Of a stretch of 64,000 bases of DNA, positions 1 through 12,131 are shown piece after piece. The stretch spans positions 9,175,387-9,239,386 of the forward strand of contig OU612069.1 in the NCBI GenBank assembly GCA_914767715.1, written 5' to 3'. The notes beneath the pieces were generated by a model, which ran no database searches, had not been told where the DNA came from, and worked only from the letters and a program-made list of their open reading frames with translations. This stretch comes from Membranipora membranacea (lineage: Eukaryota; Bryozoa; Gymnolaemata; Cheilostomatida; Membraniporidae). Position 1 is the first letter of the stretch. Each line of letters starts with the position of its first letter. The translations under genes and the position numbers were made by a program.

Positions 1-275
1 CTCACTGGAACCCGTCTACTGTACAATACTATCTAACACAACAGGTGAGGGATGGAGGTCACACATGAGCCTCACTGGAACCTGTCTACTGTACAATACT
101 CTCTAACACAACAGGTAAGAGGGGGGGGGGGGTCACACATGAGCCTCACTAGAACCCGTCTACTGTACAATACTATCTAACATAACAGGTAAGGGGGGGG
201 GGTCACACATGAGCCTCACTGGAACCCGTCTACTGTACAATACTATCTAACCCAACAGGTAAGAGGGGGGGGTCA
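1..275 (+). repeat. Exon-derived minisatellite, 3' end of MCMDC2 (copy 1)
   Basis: Units of about 60-75 bp start near 1 (partial), 60, 134 and 204. Each contains the end of the penultimate MCMDC2 exon (encoding HEPHWNPSTVQYYLTQQ or a near variant), its GTAAG or GTGAG splice donor and a variable G run. It is the counterpart of the array at 45,051-45,480. The genuine exon lies in or left of the first unit. Confidence 0.9.
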
Positions 276-469
276 TCTGTTTTTTGTGAGGAGAGAGGAT
301 TTGAAGTTCATATGTTTTCGGATGGAGGTTTGGAGTTTGTTTAGAACTGAGGACAGAGTGGAGAGGTTTGTGACAGGCAGGCGTCAGCTCCCCTATGAGG
401 ATCAAAAGGATTGTGAGCTAGAATAATGAGGCATTTGTAATTTTATCATGTGAAGATTATGGATTTGAG

Positions 470-545
470 TGGTATAATCACCTGCCAGGCAATCGGTGCC
501 TCCAGAGGTGTGGGTTCGAGTCCCATTGATGGGACATTCCTTGAT
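470..545 (+). repeat. tRNA-like relic with a Pol III B-box motif (copy 1)
   Basis: The segment contains a B-box-like GGGTTCGAGTCCC, whose TGGG/CCCA arms can pair as a T-stem, preceded by a D-arm-like GTGGTATAATCACCTG. No convincing full cloverleaf with an acceptor stem can be drawn, so it is more likely a SINE head or tRNA relic than a working tRNA gene. The copy 2 counterpart (45,672-45,740) has lost about 25 bases including part of the T-arm. Confidence 0.35.
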
Positions 546-1027
546 TTGTCATCCCAGCCTCAGACACCCTTTGGTGTAGTTGCTTCCTGTTGAAATCTTC
601 CAGTTGTTGTTAGGGCTGTACTATCACCTACCGTAATCGCTAGGCCCCCTTTATTGTGTATAGAAACAATGATTTTGAGAACAAAATAGCTGTGCTGTTG
701 AGAATTAACCACAATATTAGAATGATGTTATCACATAACTGTTATCGTAATCTTTCTCTCGAACAAATATGTGTCTGATTGATTGATTGATTGATTGTTT
801 ACATACAATTACAAATTCATGACAAGCATGATTAAGAATTGTATGCATGTGACAGCTCTCATTGTAACTCAAGTTATCCATGGAATTGTTGTATTAAAAT
901 GACTTAGATGGCATAAAAAATATGACAATTAGCGGCAAGTCTGCGATCTCTTGTTTTGAGGTAAGTGTGATGACATTAAAAGGCCAAATTAATATATGAT
1001 CATCATTATCATATTGTTACATTGTAG

Positions 1028-1108
1028 AATGATGAAGGAATGGAGACTCTGAAAACTCTGGTGGATAACTTCTGTAAGACCCATTGCTCGAGCTCCATCG
1101 AAGAATGA
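1028..1108 (+). CDS. MCMDC2: MCMDC2-like, last coding exon only (gene starts left of window)
   Basis: The 81-nt exon follows an ATTGTAG acceptor and encodes NDEGMETLKTLVDNFCKTHC followed by SSSIEE and a TGA stop. The predicted peptide is identical to the final exon of the complete gene at 46,291-46,371. It shows that a second MCMDC2-like gene, or at least its 3' end, lies immediately left of the window. Exon and acceptor are intact, so nothing here marks it as a pseudogene. AATAAA occurs at 1,294-1,299, about 185 nt beyond the stop. In the other copy that hexamer reads AACAAA. Confidence 0.85.
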   Translation, partial: NDEGMETLKTLVDNFCKTHCSSSIEE

Positions 1109-1806
1109 TTTTAAATTGGTCGGAATATTTGGAACTTCTCTCTGACATCTTGTACAATATTAGAACCTACACCCTGCCTAATATTTAGAGCAAGAAATAT
1201 TTAATACTTCGATTGAGCAGATAATCGTCTGTGAGCATTTAAATTTGTGAATGAACTGCTACTTAGTCATAATATGTATCGGTGGCTAAAGACAATAAAA
1301 ACAAGCCTGATCACTTTACGGAAATATTATGATCTTGCTCTGTTGTTGGTAGCATTTCAACTGCTTTTGTTTTTGTTATTTTTGATTGTTTATGACATTC
1401 CTGTTTTTTGTTAACGATTAGTTTATACAAATATATTTAAAGCCTCAGATCAACACTGTGTTATTCACTTTAGTCATGCAGTTATAAATCAATTAAAAAA
1501 ATATATAGCTGTCTAATTTGAATGAGGATTGAGTATTGATAGACCTGGAACAAAAGACAAGCAGTGAAATATCAGCAGTGGGTCATAGATTAATGTCCGG
1601 ATTCATCCGAAAATCAGGCTATGCACAGCGATAAAACACATTCTCTGTCTAGATAGCCATTTGCACTCAGCGGTTGGATCACACAATGCTTTAGACTGAA
1701 AGCAATTGACGGATTTACCTGTAGGACTTCGGACTCATAATCTACACCAACACTATAATTAACGATAAGAAGTTGCTTTATTTCTGCTTGTGTAGTTCCT
1801 CTAAAA
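1109..1806. other. Spacer between MCMDC2 and GM2A-like genes (copy 1)
   Basis: It contains the MCMDC2 3' flank with a candidate poly(A) signal at 1,294 and the putative promoter and 5' leader of the GM2A-like gene. I see no coding potential supported by both copies. A - strand open frame at 1,614-1,994 is antisense to the GM2A-like first exon. Confidence 0.6.
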
Positions 1807-4800
1807 ATGGTACACGGTTTATGTGTCGCTGCCGTCATATTATCGGCATCTCTTCTGGCGATTATGTCAAGTGACTTCGCTACTGGATTTGTGACAGCAG
1901 ATAAGCAGAAGACCAGATCAGATGACCTGACATCGATGCTCAGTTTCTTCCAGTCTTCACCGCGTGACTCTCCGGTGAAAGCTCGCTCCACCAATAAGCC
2001 TCCCTCCTCAGACAGTATGTCGTCAGGCGGTAAAAGTAAGAAGAAAAAGAGTAAGGGTAAATGTAAATGTCAGCGACAGGCATCGAGAAGACTGAGGAGG
2101 GAGATTAAAGACATCGCCTTTAAGAGCTGCGACTCTCAAGGTTAGGAACTTAGGCCTTTATTAGCCACTGATATCTACTTTTATTGGCCGCTGATCTCTA
2201 CTTTCCAAGCTTTTTCTTTCTCCATCGTTTGCAAAGGATGTTGAAATCACAGTAAAATACTGAGATCCGTATAAGTTGGGAATAAACTTTGTCATAAAAG
2301 TTTGGCACAATACTCTCAACAAAGTTTTCAACGGTTTTTATGATCTATGTGGGTCTGGAGAGGCCTAGATGACGGTTTTTGAGGCTCATAGGATTGCTTG
2401 TGATGGCAGACAAGTGTTCCAAACTAGATTGCTTGTCAGTGATATAGATTGCCCTATATAGTTCTTAGCAGGTACAATACATAATCTGAGTCTGAACCAG
2501 TGTAGGGATTCGAAAGGTTTACATGTCATGGCCTAATATAAAATAACTGCTTGCACGTTGTAGTTATTAAAGGGTATGAAGTTTACAGCATTAGGCAGAG
2601 TAGCCCAGCTGATCATAATCAAACGAATATTACAAATGTGTTATTGTTTACGGTTTTTTGTGGACCGAAGATTTTGATTTTATGGCAATGCTTTGATACC
2701 AAGTTAGACAACCTTAGTAGCATACAAGTTCACATTCGGAAAGCATTCCATTGCTTTCAAAATACTTCATGCTGCTGTTCACATCCGTTGACACGGACTG
2801 GGGGGCAAGAGTCTGAGGGGGGGGGGGGGGCTCAGACTAGTAAAAAAACAGTTGATGCAGCAAAGAAATTCAGTGTGTTTACAAAATCCCACGGTGCAAC
2901 TTGGAATTCCCGACGGGACAGGGCCAGGCCAGCACACACCGTACAATCTAAAAATAATATTTTCTTTTGAATCTCACCCAAAATATTCAGGTAGTTGCAT
3001 TGTGGGATATGTATGTATGTATGTATGTATGTTTATATTTGGTCTCAATCTCTGAGAAATAAAACTGTCTCTGTAGGGTGCTCTGTAAAAATTATTAAAA
3101 CAGTTGATTCTGTAAAAACAAATAAAATGATAAGACCACAAAAAAAATACTATTACTTTTTGAAGACACTATTTAGGTATTTGATACATTCTGCTCTAAA
3201 ACATTTGGCACGAATCTGCACGCGGAACTTGACTGATTGATATCTCTATGATTACATTTAATTGAGGGACTGTGGTTTCATCTTCATGATACTGAAACTG
3301 ATAAAATATACCAATCTGTGCTCTCGATATTTGTTTGTAGAGACAATACTGAGTGACAGTGAGATGGTACTGAACTTTGGTAACCTTACAGTCAGCCCTA
3401 CACCTCTGATAGCACCTGGTGATATGCTGGTGAACTTTTATGTTGATGTGCTACAAAACCTTCCAGCAAACATGCAGGTGAGCTTCAATGTTTATCGGTT
3501 GTGTTCAGTTTAGTTGTGTTTGGTTGTTGCGGTTGTGGCTTATTAGATTCTTTTTTTTGTCTGTCTTTTGAGAGAGAGAGGATAATTCCTTGTATGTATA
3601 ATTATCACTCATCCTCAGAGTAAAATTAAAACTGTTTGTTCATCTGTCATGACTAACTATGTAGTATGTACTCTAGATCGTAGAAGTATCAATCACAATA
3701 AAGAAGCTGGTAGTAGTCCGCTCAAGAGAGCATGAATCTATTACGTCAATAAACCATCCCCGTGTACTTTTTTTTATTTTGCAGGTAGACGTCGATGTCT
3801 ACAAGTACATGTTTGATACATTACCTGTCAAAGTACCCTGCATACTAGTAGCCCATTCTGATGGAATCAGACTAGGATCATGGTAAATCTACATCTCTTG
3901 TTCATATGATTCTATTCGTAGCTAACTTCTGATAATTTTGGACTAGATTGTTTTACAGTTAGAGAGAAAAGTTTTCCATAGATTTTATGAGAAGGAGTCT
4001 TATTATCAATTATTGTTGGTGTGTTTCACTAGATAGAGAGGTACAGAAAACAATACATTCATAAGTAGGTGAAACCTTGACCCAAGCCTATTAATCTTTA
4101 ATGGCGTGCGACAGTATGATACGATACCCAAGGCAAGGTGGAACGGAAATTAGGTGCAAAGTTTTTTAAGTTTATTTTACTCCATCGTGAGCCTTAGAGT
4201 CTGGTATAACCATGGTCAAATGCTGAAACAAGTGTCAATATTCGCCGACTTTTAAATAGCTCTAAACTTTTTTTTGCAGTACATACACCGATATCATGAC
4301 AACGATACGAGGGGACACATTATGCCCATCATTCTCACAAAATGGTTTTCCATGTGACAGAGAGAAGATAACACCGGGCAGATACAAGTTTAATAGTCCG
4401 ATCCCTGTTATTATACCAAATATGAACAGCATATTTGATGTGCTTGTTAAGGTAAGAACCTGTCAAATTAAGACTACAGTAATTTATAATCCAATGCAAT
4501 GTCACATTGTCAGAACCTTTAGGCTAAACAGTAGGTAGGGGGGTTGTGGGAAATTGGAATGCAGGCAGAATAGATCAAATTTTATCTTGTCACAATATTT
4601 CAGCTTCATGTGCTTTAGGCCTACCACTGAAAGCAGAATGGTCTTTGTTCAGTTCAATTCAAACTTGTGGTCTACTTCCAAGAGCTTCACAGTATACCAT
4701 CAAGATATATTTCGCATATCTATTCAATTAATAATATATTATATTATATAATTTGACAACAATACTATACAGCTACCTCTGACTCCCCCCTGCACCATAT

Positions 4801-5174
4801 TCTGATCTCAGGTTACCAAACTGTCCCCTTTTTGTCTTACACAATTTTCTATTACAACTCAAAAATGTGTCATATCTGCACACACTGTGAACCTTTCTTT
4901 TACGACATTATTCTATTTAATTTCAAATTTTGCATCACAAAATGGAGTTATCCCCTCATTTGATGACTTCTGCCTTTTGTTTAGCTTGTGATGGGCCTGT
5001 TTAATTCCTTATTATTTTGATTGACAGGGTGTCTACAAGCTACAAGCTACTTTTGTTGATGCAAGAACCAAATTGGAGGTCGGCTGCTTTGAGGCAAACT
5101 GGACGATCTCTAAAGTTCACAGGAAAAGCGCGAATAGACAGACATCATATAGAACTAAGCGCTGGGCTGATTAA
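1807..5174 (+). CDS. GM2 activator-like (ML-domain) secreted lipid-binding protein, copy 1
   Basis: Five exons join in phase: 1807-2140, 3341-3477, 3785-3882, 4280-4451, 5028-5174, giving 295 residues. The N-terminus (VAAVILSASLLAIM) looks like a signal peptide. Residues ~27-100 are a Ser-rich then very basic linker (KSKKKKSKGKCKCQRQ) not found in vertebrate GM2A. The ML domain starts near IAFKSCD (Cys108) and shows GM2A landmarks in order: VPC, GSCTYTD, LCPSF, FPCDRE and VGCFEANW. GM2A family proteins are lysosomal or extracellular carriers that lift glycolipids from membranes for hydrolases. Both cysteines of one known human disulfide (C112-C138) are absent together, so that bridge seems lost cleanly. 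A short basic tail follows the domain. AATAAA lies at 5,310-5,315. The start is the first ATG before the hydrophobic segment and is shared by both copies. Family assignment is firm; lipid specificity is unknown. Confidence 0.88.
2996..3240. repeat. Copy 1-specific insertion with an (ATGT)n microsatellite
   Basis: About 230 bp from 3,010 to 3,240 are missing at the matching point of copy 2 (after GTGGGATA near 48,530). The segment begins with about five ATGT repeats, followed by unremarkable AT-rich sequence. It lies in intron 1 of the GM2A-like gene. No clear terminal repeats or target duplication are visible, so a deletion in copy 2 is equally possible. Confidence 0.6.
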
Positions 5175-7319
5175 AACTTGCCAAATAATTTGACAGTTTT
5201 TTCATCAATGGTTTAACTGCCCTGTGATTGAGGAACTTTTTGTAATTTTTTGGCTCATCAGGACATCCAACTAGCAGATATAGTAATTTTTAAAGGAAGT
5301 GTATAGTACAATAAATAAAGGAATAGTTTATTTCTGTATTTTGATGGCTATGTCTTTGTAACATATAAATCAGATGACCTCACCAAGGATACGCCATTGC
5401 CGGCTTGATATGTAAAAACAGCTGAAAGATCTATATCGTCTTAATACAATGTTGGATATAATAAAGAACATGGTTAATACATAACCTTAATCAATATCAC
5501 ACTAATGGGTTTCTTCTCATCTGGCCTTGTAAATAGAACGGATGATGTAAGCATATGGTACATCTTCACAAGGAATGAAATTGGAGATAAATTAAGTGTG
5601 GGAACTACTCACAAATATATTAGTTGGGCTTCATCATCCTTTCCATTGCCGAATTCAATTGATGTAAATGAAAATAAATTTCAGGCAACGATTGGTTGCA
5701 CTGATTATAGCCATCTTTAATCATGGCACTTATCAGATTAAAATGTTTGCTATATAATGTTTCTCTCCATGTTGTTTATATTTGTGTTGCTTTTACAAGC
5801 GTTGTAGTATTTTCAGCAGGTAGTTTAGGTAACATATTGTCTAAAATTCCCTGGTTTGAGCTTGTGTAATGTTACAACAATCTTTTAGAGTTGTCATATC
5901 TTTGTACAGGAGATGACAACTCAAAAACAAGTGAGTTGTCAAGACAAATGTGTTGTCTACGTGGTATGGTATAATTCAAGCAACAGGTATATACTTAACT
6001 CTTAACAAACTCTTGACAGGCTGCCTAAACCCCCTTTTTGTCATGGGCACTGCACCAGAATAACCAACTTTGTCTCCATTCAATTGGGTGCATCGATAGC
6101 TTGGCACAGTATGACTTAACCACAATGGTTTCACTACTCTCACTTATGATGCTGTATACATTTTCAAAGGCTTCCGTGGCCTGTTGAGCTTTACCCCTGT
6201 CCTTACTTTGGCACTCAGTGGCCTGTGTGGAGACTAATATAATAATATAATACATAATATATAATATAATGTTTATACATAGCATGATAATAGGGTGGAG
6301 TGGGTGGTAAGTTATATTACAGATTATTTTTTGCTTGTTAAGAAAGAATAAAGTGATTGAGAGATGACTCTGATAGGAGACAACTTCAGCCGCATGCGAC
6401 AACCTTCATAGGTTGTAGTCATAGCGTGGACAAAAAGCCATAGAGATAATATTACCCTTACCTCAGGCCATAAATTTACAATATACAACCGGTCTTTTAC
6501 GCCCGAGTCTTAAACACACAAGATAATATACAACAGTATATATAGTAAATAGCATTGTGATTTGCTTCCGCACTTATCACAGTAAAAGTATTCTACAGTT
6601 TAAATACTGCGCACAAACTCAACTTCAATAGCAGTGTACATATTTAAGCTAGATAACACAGCCATGCGCTCAACTGGACTGACCTATGCATTAGCTGATA
6701 AGAAAATGCCGAGGTCATATTATAGGCATTTCAATATCAAATTGAATAGTTGCATTCTGTTACGTGACTGCGTTGTGACCATTCATAGTGTGAAGTTTTA
6801 CCCCTAACAGCGCACAGGTGTACTTCTGCTACTGCTCAAATTTATCAATCGAGAATAAGGTTTATTCCAACACCGAGAGACTTGACTGTATAGCCAATCA
6901 ACAGATTAAACAACTGTAAGTGTATATGCATTTAAAATTTTATCATCTGTGCCTCTGGAAGAAAAGTGATCATGCTCTACTGTAGTGAGGGTGGAATTTG
7001 AATGAAGTTCAATTGGCTTACCAATACTCTGGCTCTCATGAATTGAAGCTACTCATGATGTGTTGGTAATAGGTTGCCCCCTTGGAATACATTATAATCT
7101 CTGTAGTCCTTGATTCCTCCTTTGTGCAAATTATAACAACTCAGAGCGGCAGGTTCAGACTATTTTCACCTTCACTCAATGCTGTAATTCTTGTATTTTC
7201 AAAATTTCTTACTTGGGGTGATACATACAGAAGTTTCTTTTACAATGCAGTAACTGGAATTTTTGCCTCCTGTAATAGTTCACTGAATGTCAAAGGTGTC
7301 ACTACCCTGATCATCTTAA
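5175..7319. other. Intergenic, GM2A-like to TRIM-like (copy 1, left part)
   Basis: AT-rich spacer present in both copies. Nothing coding is supported: the open frame at 5,505-5,720 is shifted in copy 2. The stretch includes the poly(A) region of the GM2A-like gene. Confidence 0.5.
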
Positions 7320-7696
7320 AGGGCAACCAAGGTTTCGCAGCAATGCATTAATGGGTAGCAAATAATGTGCTGGGCAGCATCAGCTTTGTGCATTACGCGA
7401 TGCAAAACTCTAAGTAGTTGCTGACTCTAAGCTGGGTAACACTTCAGTTTAGGGGAGGTTCCAAGACTTTGCTGTAATAATTATAGAGCACAGGCTAAAT
7501 AATAACAGGAACAGGAAACTGCTATGTGGTATTCTCTTTTAGCTGAGTTTGAGTACCCGATGGAAGAAATGTTTCACAAGAATTCTGGCTGAATAATCAT
7601 CCGAATTATATTTTGTTTTCTTCCCCATGCAGAAGGTGCAATCTGCTAGTAATCAATGGCCATCAATGAGAAGTTGTTTGAAACCTTGGTTGCCCT
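7320..7696. mobile_element. MITE with TTAA target duplication (piggyBac-type), copy 1 only
   Basis: The 377-bp element has perfect 17-bp terminal inverted repeats, AGGGCAACCAAGGTTTC at 7,320-7,336 and its complement at 7,680-7,696. It is flanked by TTAA at 7,316-7,319 and 7,697-7,700. The empty site survives in copy 2 as CATCTTAAGTCAC (around 53,015-53,027) with a single TTAA. No transposase is encoded. TTAA duplication is the hallmark of piggyBac-superfamily transposition; the exact family is unknown. Confidence 0.93.
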
Positions 7697-8485
7697 TTAA
7701 GTCACTAAAACTATATCCGTCTCAAAGATGTTTGAGGAAGTTGTCTAGGTAATTTTTCCTAATATGTCTCTGTATGTAAATCAAATCATGTGTTATTGTC
7801 TGTGGGTGAGACAGTGCACAAATTAGGACCGTTTTAGCTGTGTACACAATGCACTAGATAACACAGTCATGCGCTATAAGAGCCTTAACTGTTCAATATG
7901 CTGATAAAAATAAACTGTGTCACATGCCAGACGGCTCAGTGTTAAGTTGAAAGATAGCGTTGCTATGACTGAGGCCATGAAAAAATGTTTTTATCAGTCA
8001 GAAGTTTTATAATACGCAACATGGTTAACCTGTTGCTAACGCTGCCATCACATAAATCAATGGCTATACATAGTGTGCTAGGGTGGTCTATCCAGTTTCT
8101 TTTTACCTGTAAAGAGAATGGATTTGTCTGTCTGAAATAAAGGAAGCATGAAAATATTCATAGGGTGTATTAAAGGATTTTGTATTTGTGATCATTTCCT
8201 TAACTTGATTTAAATGGTGGTGATAGAAATTTAGTTTGTCCTACAGAGTAACCTGCTGGGAACACCCAAGTGAAGTGGTAGTAGATATGTAGAAACTTAT
8301 AATTCCCAGATACAACCAACCATCATTTCATGCTTTGGTGTATTCATCATCTGTGAATCTAACTCAAACATGAATCATTATGATATAAAAAAAGGGCTTG
8401 TAGCTTTTTATGAAAATATGAACTCAACAAGAACTGACTTTGCCTTCTGCAGCCTTCCACATTGTTTTCCTTGTAGGAGTAAAGA
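7697..8485. other. Upstream region of the TRIM-like gene (copy 1)
   Basis: Spacer shared with copy 2 at 53,016-53,804. It carries no supported gene. The TRIM-like start is preceded by TTTTCCTTGTAGGAGTAAAG, a good acceptor sequence, so a 5' untranslated exon probably lies upstream. Confidence 0.45.
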
Positions 8486-10409
8486 ATGGCTGCTTCAAAC
8501 CCTGTTCTTGTGAGAGAAGATGTTCTAAAGAATGAGCTTGAGTGTCCTGTCTGTAGGAATGAGAAGAGACTTCTACTTCTACCCTGCGCTCACAGATGCT
8601 GTCCAGACTGCATAAGTAAGTAAAATACTCTTCTTCTTCTGAAACTGTCCAATATTATCTAATTCTGTTTCAAAAAAAGACAGCCAACTGTCTACTCTTT
8701 AGCCCATGCAGCATAGGAGAAGGAAGCTAAGACTGGCTTATCTTGAAAGCCGCTCATAATAGCATAAACATTCTATCTGACTCTGAACTCTTAAACAAAG
8801 TTGGTGAATTTATATTTTCAAAAGCAGGTAGACTGGATCAAACTGTTCTATCTGTCGCCTAGTAAAATTATTAATTATGAAGAAAGCAGGAGCAGGAACC
8901 AACAATGTCACTTATTATGAGGCCGCCATTTATCTTATTTTATCAACAGAGAGAATAGCAGGAGAGGAGGGACACCTGGAGTGTCCGACCTGCAGAGCAC
9001 CAGCTCATGTACCAGACCAGGGGTTCCCAGTCTGTGTTCTTACAGGACATATCCAGGACATCCTAATAGAAGCTAGAGAGAACAGGGATGCCTCTGTAGT
9101 TCCTGACCTGAGCACTCCTACTGCTAGGAAGGGTTGGTAATTTAATCCAGTGTCGGCCTTTAGTCATCAGTCATATCATAAACATCTGTATTTATGTTCA
9201 GGTAGTGAAAACCTGGGTATTTTCAAGTATTCCCTAATTTTCTGCAAGGCATTTGACCATCATGTTTATGTGCCTTTTGCAGGTGAAACCACAAAGTGTG
9301 ATGTATGTGCAGAAGAAAATGTGAATGTTCGCTGTAACAATTGCCGCCAATTTCTCTGCTTTCGGGAAGACCTATCAGCATAATTTTTTTAGGACTTTAC
9401 TTCGCACCAAGTTCTTTTTGTCGATTATTTTTACCATAGCCTGGTAATACACGATTGCTTAATGGATAGTGGGATTAATTTGCAGCCTTTAAAAAGGGAG
9501 TTCAGTTCAGATTCACTTTCTCCCATCCCTATCCAGGTTGATAGATCAACCAATTCCGATTCTGTACATTTGCTCCATTTTGGCGCCAGCTAAATACCTC
9601 ACAAAGATTTGTTTACACTGATAAGGGGGAATTTGATGTCATATGTGGGACACTCATAAACAATGCCCCATCAATCAATAATGACTGATTTTCATTTAGC
9701 AATTTTTCTCAGTAAATAGTGATTATTTTTGAAAATCATTATAGCTACACATTCCTCAACTATTAATTGACTCTGCTGATGGATTTTTGAAAGCTAATTA
9801 ATCTTTTTTTAATTGAAAATTAGATATGAAAAACAGCAGGAATACAATAATGTTGAGTTCAGTTTATTGTTAAATGACAGGGTCACAATGTGTGCCACAG
9901 CAGGTGCACTGCAAATATTGATTTTCTAGTGAACTATAAATCAATATATCATTAATCATCATGATTTACGCTATTGAATATGGCTCACTATATAGCCTGT
10001 CTTGACAAGACATGCTATGCTCAGATTATTACCGTGATGTCAAAAGATATTAGGACTTAAATTTGAGTATAGCAAATTGGTAAAAGTAGCCTCTTAAAAA
10101 AATTTGTGTCCATATTATAACTCCCCCCCCCCCCCCGCACAAATAAATCCCTGTAGATAGACCTCCAAGTGTCTAAAATTAATGCTGGATCTGAATTACA
10201 CTCCAGCTTTAAAGTAGGCCTAATTATAACCTATCTCATATGTACCACAATAGTCATGATCATAACAAAGGTTTTCTTAGCCAGGCAGCTGTTTACTGTG
10301 TTCATATTTTAGCAGTGAAAAGTTCAAAACTCTTCTGAATAATAAAAACTGAAAATTGGACAACATTGTAGAAAAATACCTGCAGTTATGCAAGGAAGCT
10401 TCATCCTTA

Positions 10410-10804
10410 AACTGCGTTTACACGTGCGACAAATCGGCTAAAAGTAACAACTCGACACAGGTCACCGATTTGACTGACCGTGTAAACAGTTAATCTGTGT
10501 TTAAATCGGTGTTTAAATATGTATTGTTCAAAATCGTTCACTTGTGACATTGTCACAAGTGAATGACAAATCTTAACGATTATGAATGGTTCAGCCAATA
10601 ACAGCGCAGCAGTGATTCTCACTAGCCTCACTAGCCAATCAGAGACAAGTTGGGTTGGAAGTTTGTGTTGAAATCGGTTAGGCATGAACAGTGTGTAAAT
10701 AGCGTATCATTGACACGTTGACAGACAACGATTATAGAGCAGATTCATAATCTGTGTTGGACTTGTTATTATTAGCCGATTTGTCGGACGTGTAAACGCA
10801 GCTT
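10410..10804. mobile_element. MITE with ~30-bp terminal inverted repeats (intron of TRIM-like gene, copy 1)
   Basis: The ends are inverted repeats: ACTGCGTTTACACGTGCGAC at the left and the near-complement ending in GTAAACGCAGCTTT at the right. Similarity continues inward through the ACAAATCGGCTAA block. The TAA/TTA at the borders may be a 3-bp target duplication. Inside is a palindrome with 13-bp arms, TTCACTTGTGACA, around one base. The same element sits at the same place in copy 2, so it predates the duplication. It encodes nothing visible. Confidence 0.8.
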
Positions 10805-11319
10805 TAGAGTTGTTGACATAGGATAAGTTTCATTGTTGGAATCTGGGAATGCTGCTTGAAAACTCAACGTTCCTTTCTCAACATAAACTCCACTAAGATC
10901 GATTTCTGTTGAGCTTCTAGGAACTAGTCTCTTTCTCTGCGACATCTTCTGCCGAGCTTTTAATTCTGAATGCTAACCTGACAGTTGTTGATTTTATCAG
11001 CGTTAGGCGGAAGATAGACGGATGCTACGATCAACTACCTTCATCTTTAAGAGTTTTTAAGTTGACCCAAACAGAGTAATATAGTTGTTGGATAGTGTTA
11101 TATTTTAAAATACTATTTATATAGAAAGCTGCCCTACTGCCATGTATTTTGGTATACAATTTTCTGTAACATCTGATGATATTAAAGCCAGGGAAGTCCA
11201 CAATGGAATTTGGAGTTTCAGATTATGATCATTGTTCAGAAATAATAATAAATTTCAAGTGAGTTTGATAAACTTTCATGGAATACAGTTTGTTCGTTAG
11301 ACACTCAACATTGTGGGGG

Positions 11320-12131
11320 AGAATGCTGAGACTATTATGTCCAGACGTTCCGCTAGGATTGGTTAGTGAAGAGATGTTATCCAAAAGTTGGTTGTGGAGG
11401 TTTAGGTTCTATTGAAAGATATTTGTACTTTGGTCCTGTGTTGAAAGTGGAGTTGAGTAAGCTGTCGTTATGTTTAGTTTTTCTGCACAGAGTGTTACAA
11501 TTAGACCATGAAGAGTGACATTGTCACGAAGTGTTCTCTCCAATTGATTATGATTATCGAATGTCTCTTTTACAGTGCGTAGGTACTTATTTTCCGCTGT
11601 CTTTGGTGAGTAGATTGATGAGATGTCGCCAAATCTTTCTTGAGTCTCATTCAAGGGTTCTTTATGGGAGATTGATGCAGGAACTCCCTTTGACATGGCA
11701 ATATTTCTGTTCGGCTCGATTGGAAGACTATAGTGTTGAGCTTGTGTTCATTGATAAAGTCTATCATGACAGATCTTTCTGCTACTTGACCGACTACTTT
11801 ACAGACGTCATTGTGATTGAAGTTTCTAAAGTCTTTATTTTTGCTGTGTATGGCAATGACAATGCAATTTCCAGTTTTTGGAAAACAAAAAACTGTGGTT
11901 GGTTCTGTGGTCCTGTGGTCCTGTGGTTCTGTGGTCCTGTGGTCCTGTGGTGGGTCCTAGATTTTAAGACTTATGTGAATCACTGTTAATTTGCTGTGCC
12001 GATGGTTGTGCCGATGGTTGTTGTTGATGTAGTGGGGGTGGTTTATGCTGTTCGTACTGCTGTCTCAAATATGTTTCTGGTGTAGAGGATGGTGCCGGCT
12101 TTGAAAGCCCCATGGCTGCTGCATCGGCCAT
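11320..12131 (-). pseudogene. Unrecognised decayed ORF chain, antisense in TRIM-like intron (copy 1)
   Basis: Three - strand reading segments follow each other. A 55-residue Gln/Pro-rich frame starts MADAAAMGLSKPAPSS at 12,131. A frame with CPCQREFLHQSPIK-like ending comes next. A third contains DNVTLHGLIVTLCAEKLNIT. Stops and frame changes separate them, and both duplicate copies share the TGA between the second and third. Composition looks coding, but I recognise no family. A degraded transposon or viral-type insertion is one guess. A short GGTCCTGTGGTCCTGTGG repeat (11,910-11,955 on the + strand) lies within it. Confidence 0.3.

Noticed and set aside
470-545. Functional tRNA gene
   Set aside because: B-box and D-arm-like motifs exist, but no complete cloverleaf with acceptor stem can be drawn.
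1614-1994. 126-codon open frame on the - strand, repeated at 47,178-47,582
   Set aside because: It is antisense to the well-supported GM2A-like first exon and has no splice or family support.
5505-5720. 71-codon frame downstream of the GM2A-like gene
   Set aside because: Two extra bases in copy 2 (near 51,027) shift the frame to a stop, so it is not maintained.
11531-11989. 152-codon + strand frame kept in both copies (also 56,830-57,288)
   Set aside because: Composition is unlike a normal protein (Cys/Trp/Phe-rich, with repeat-derived end). The - strand frames over the same bases look more coding, so I treat this as their shadow.
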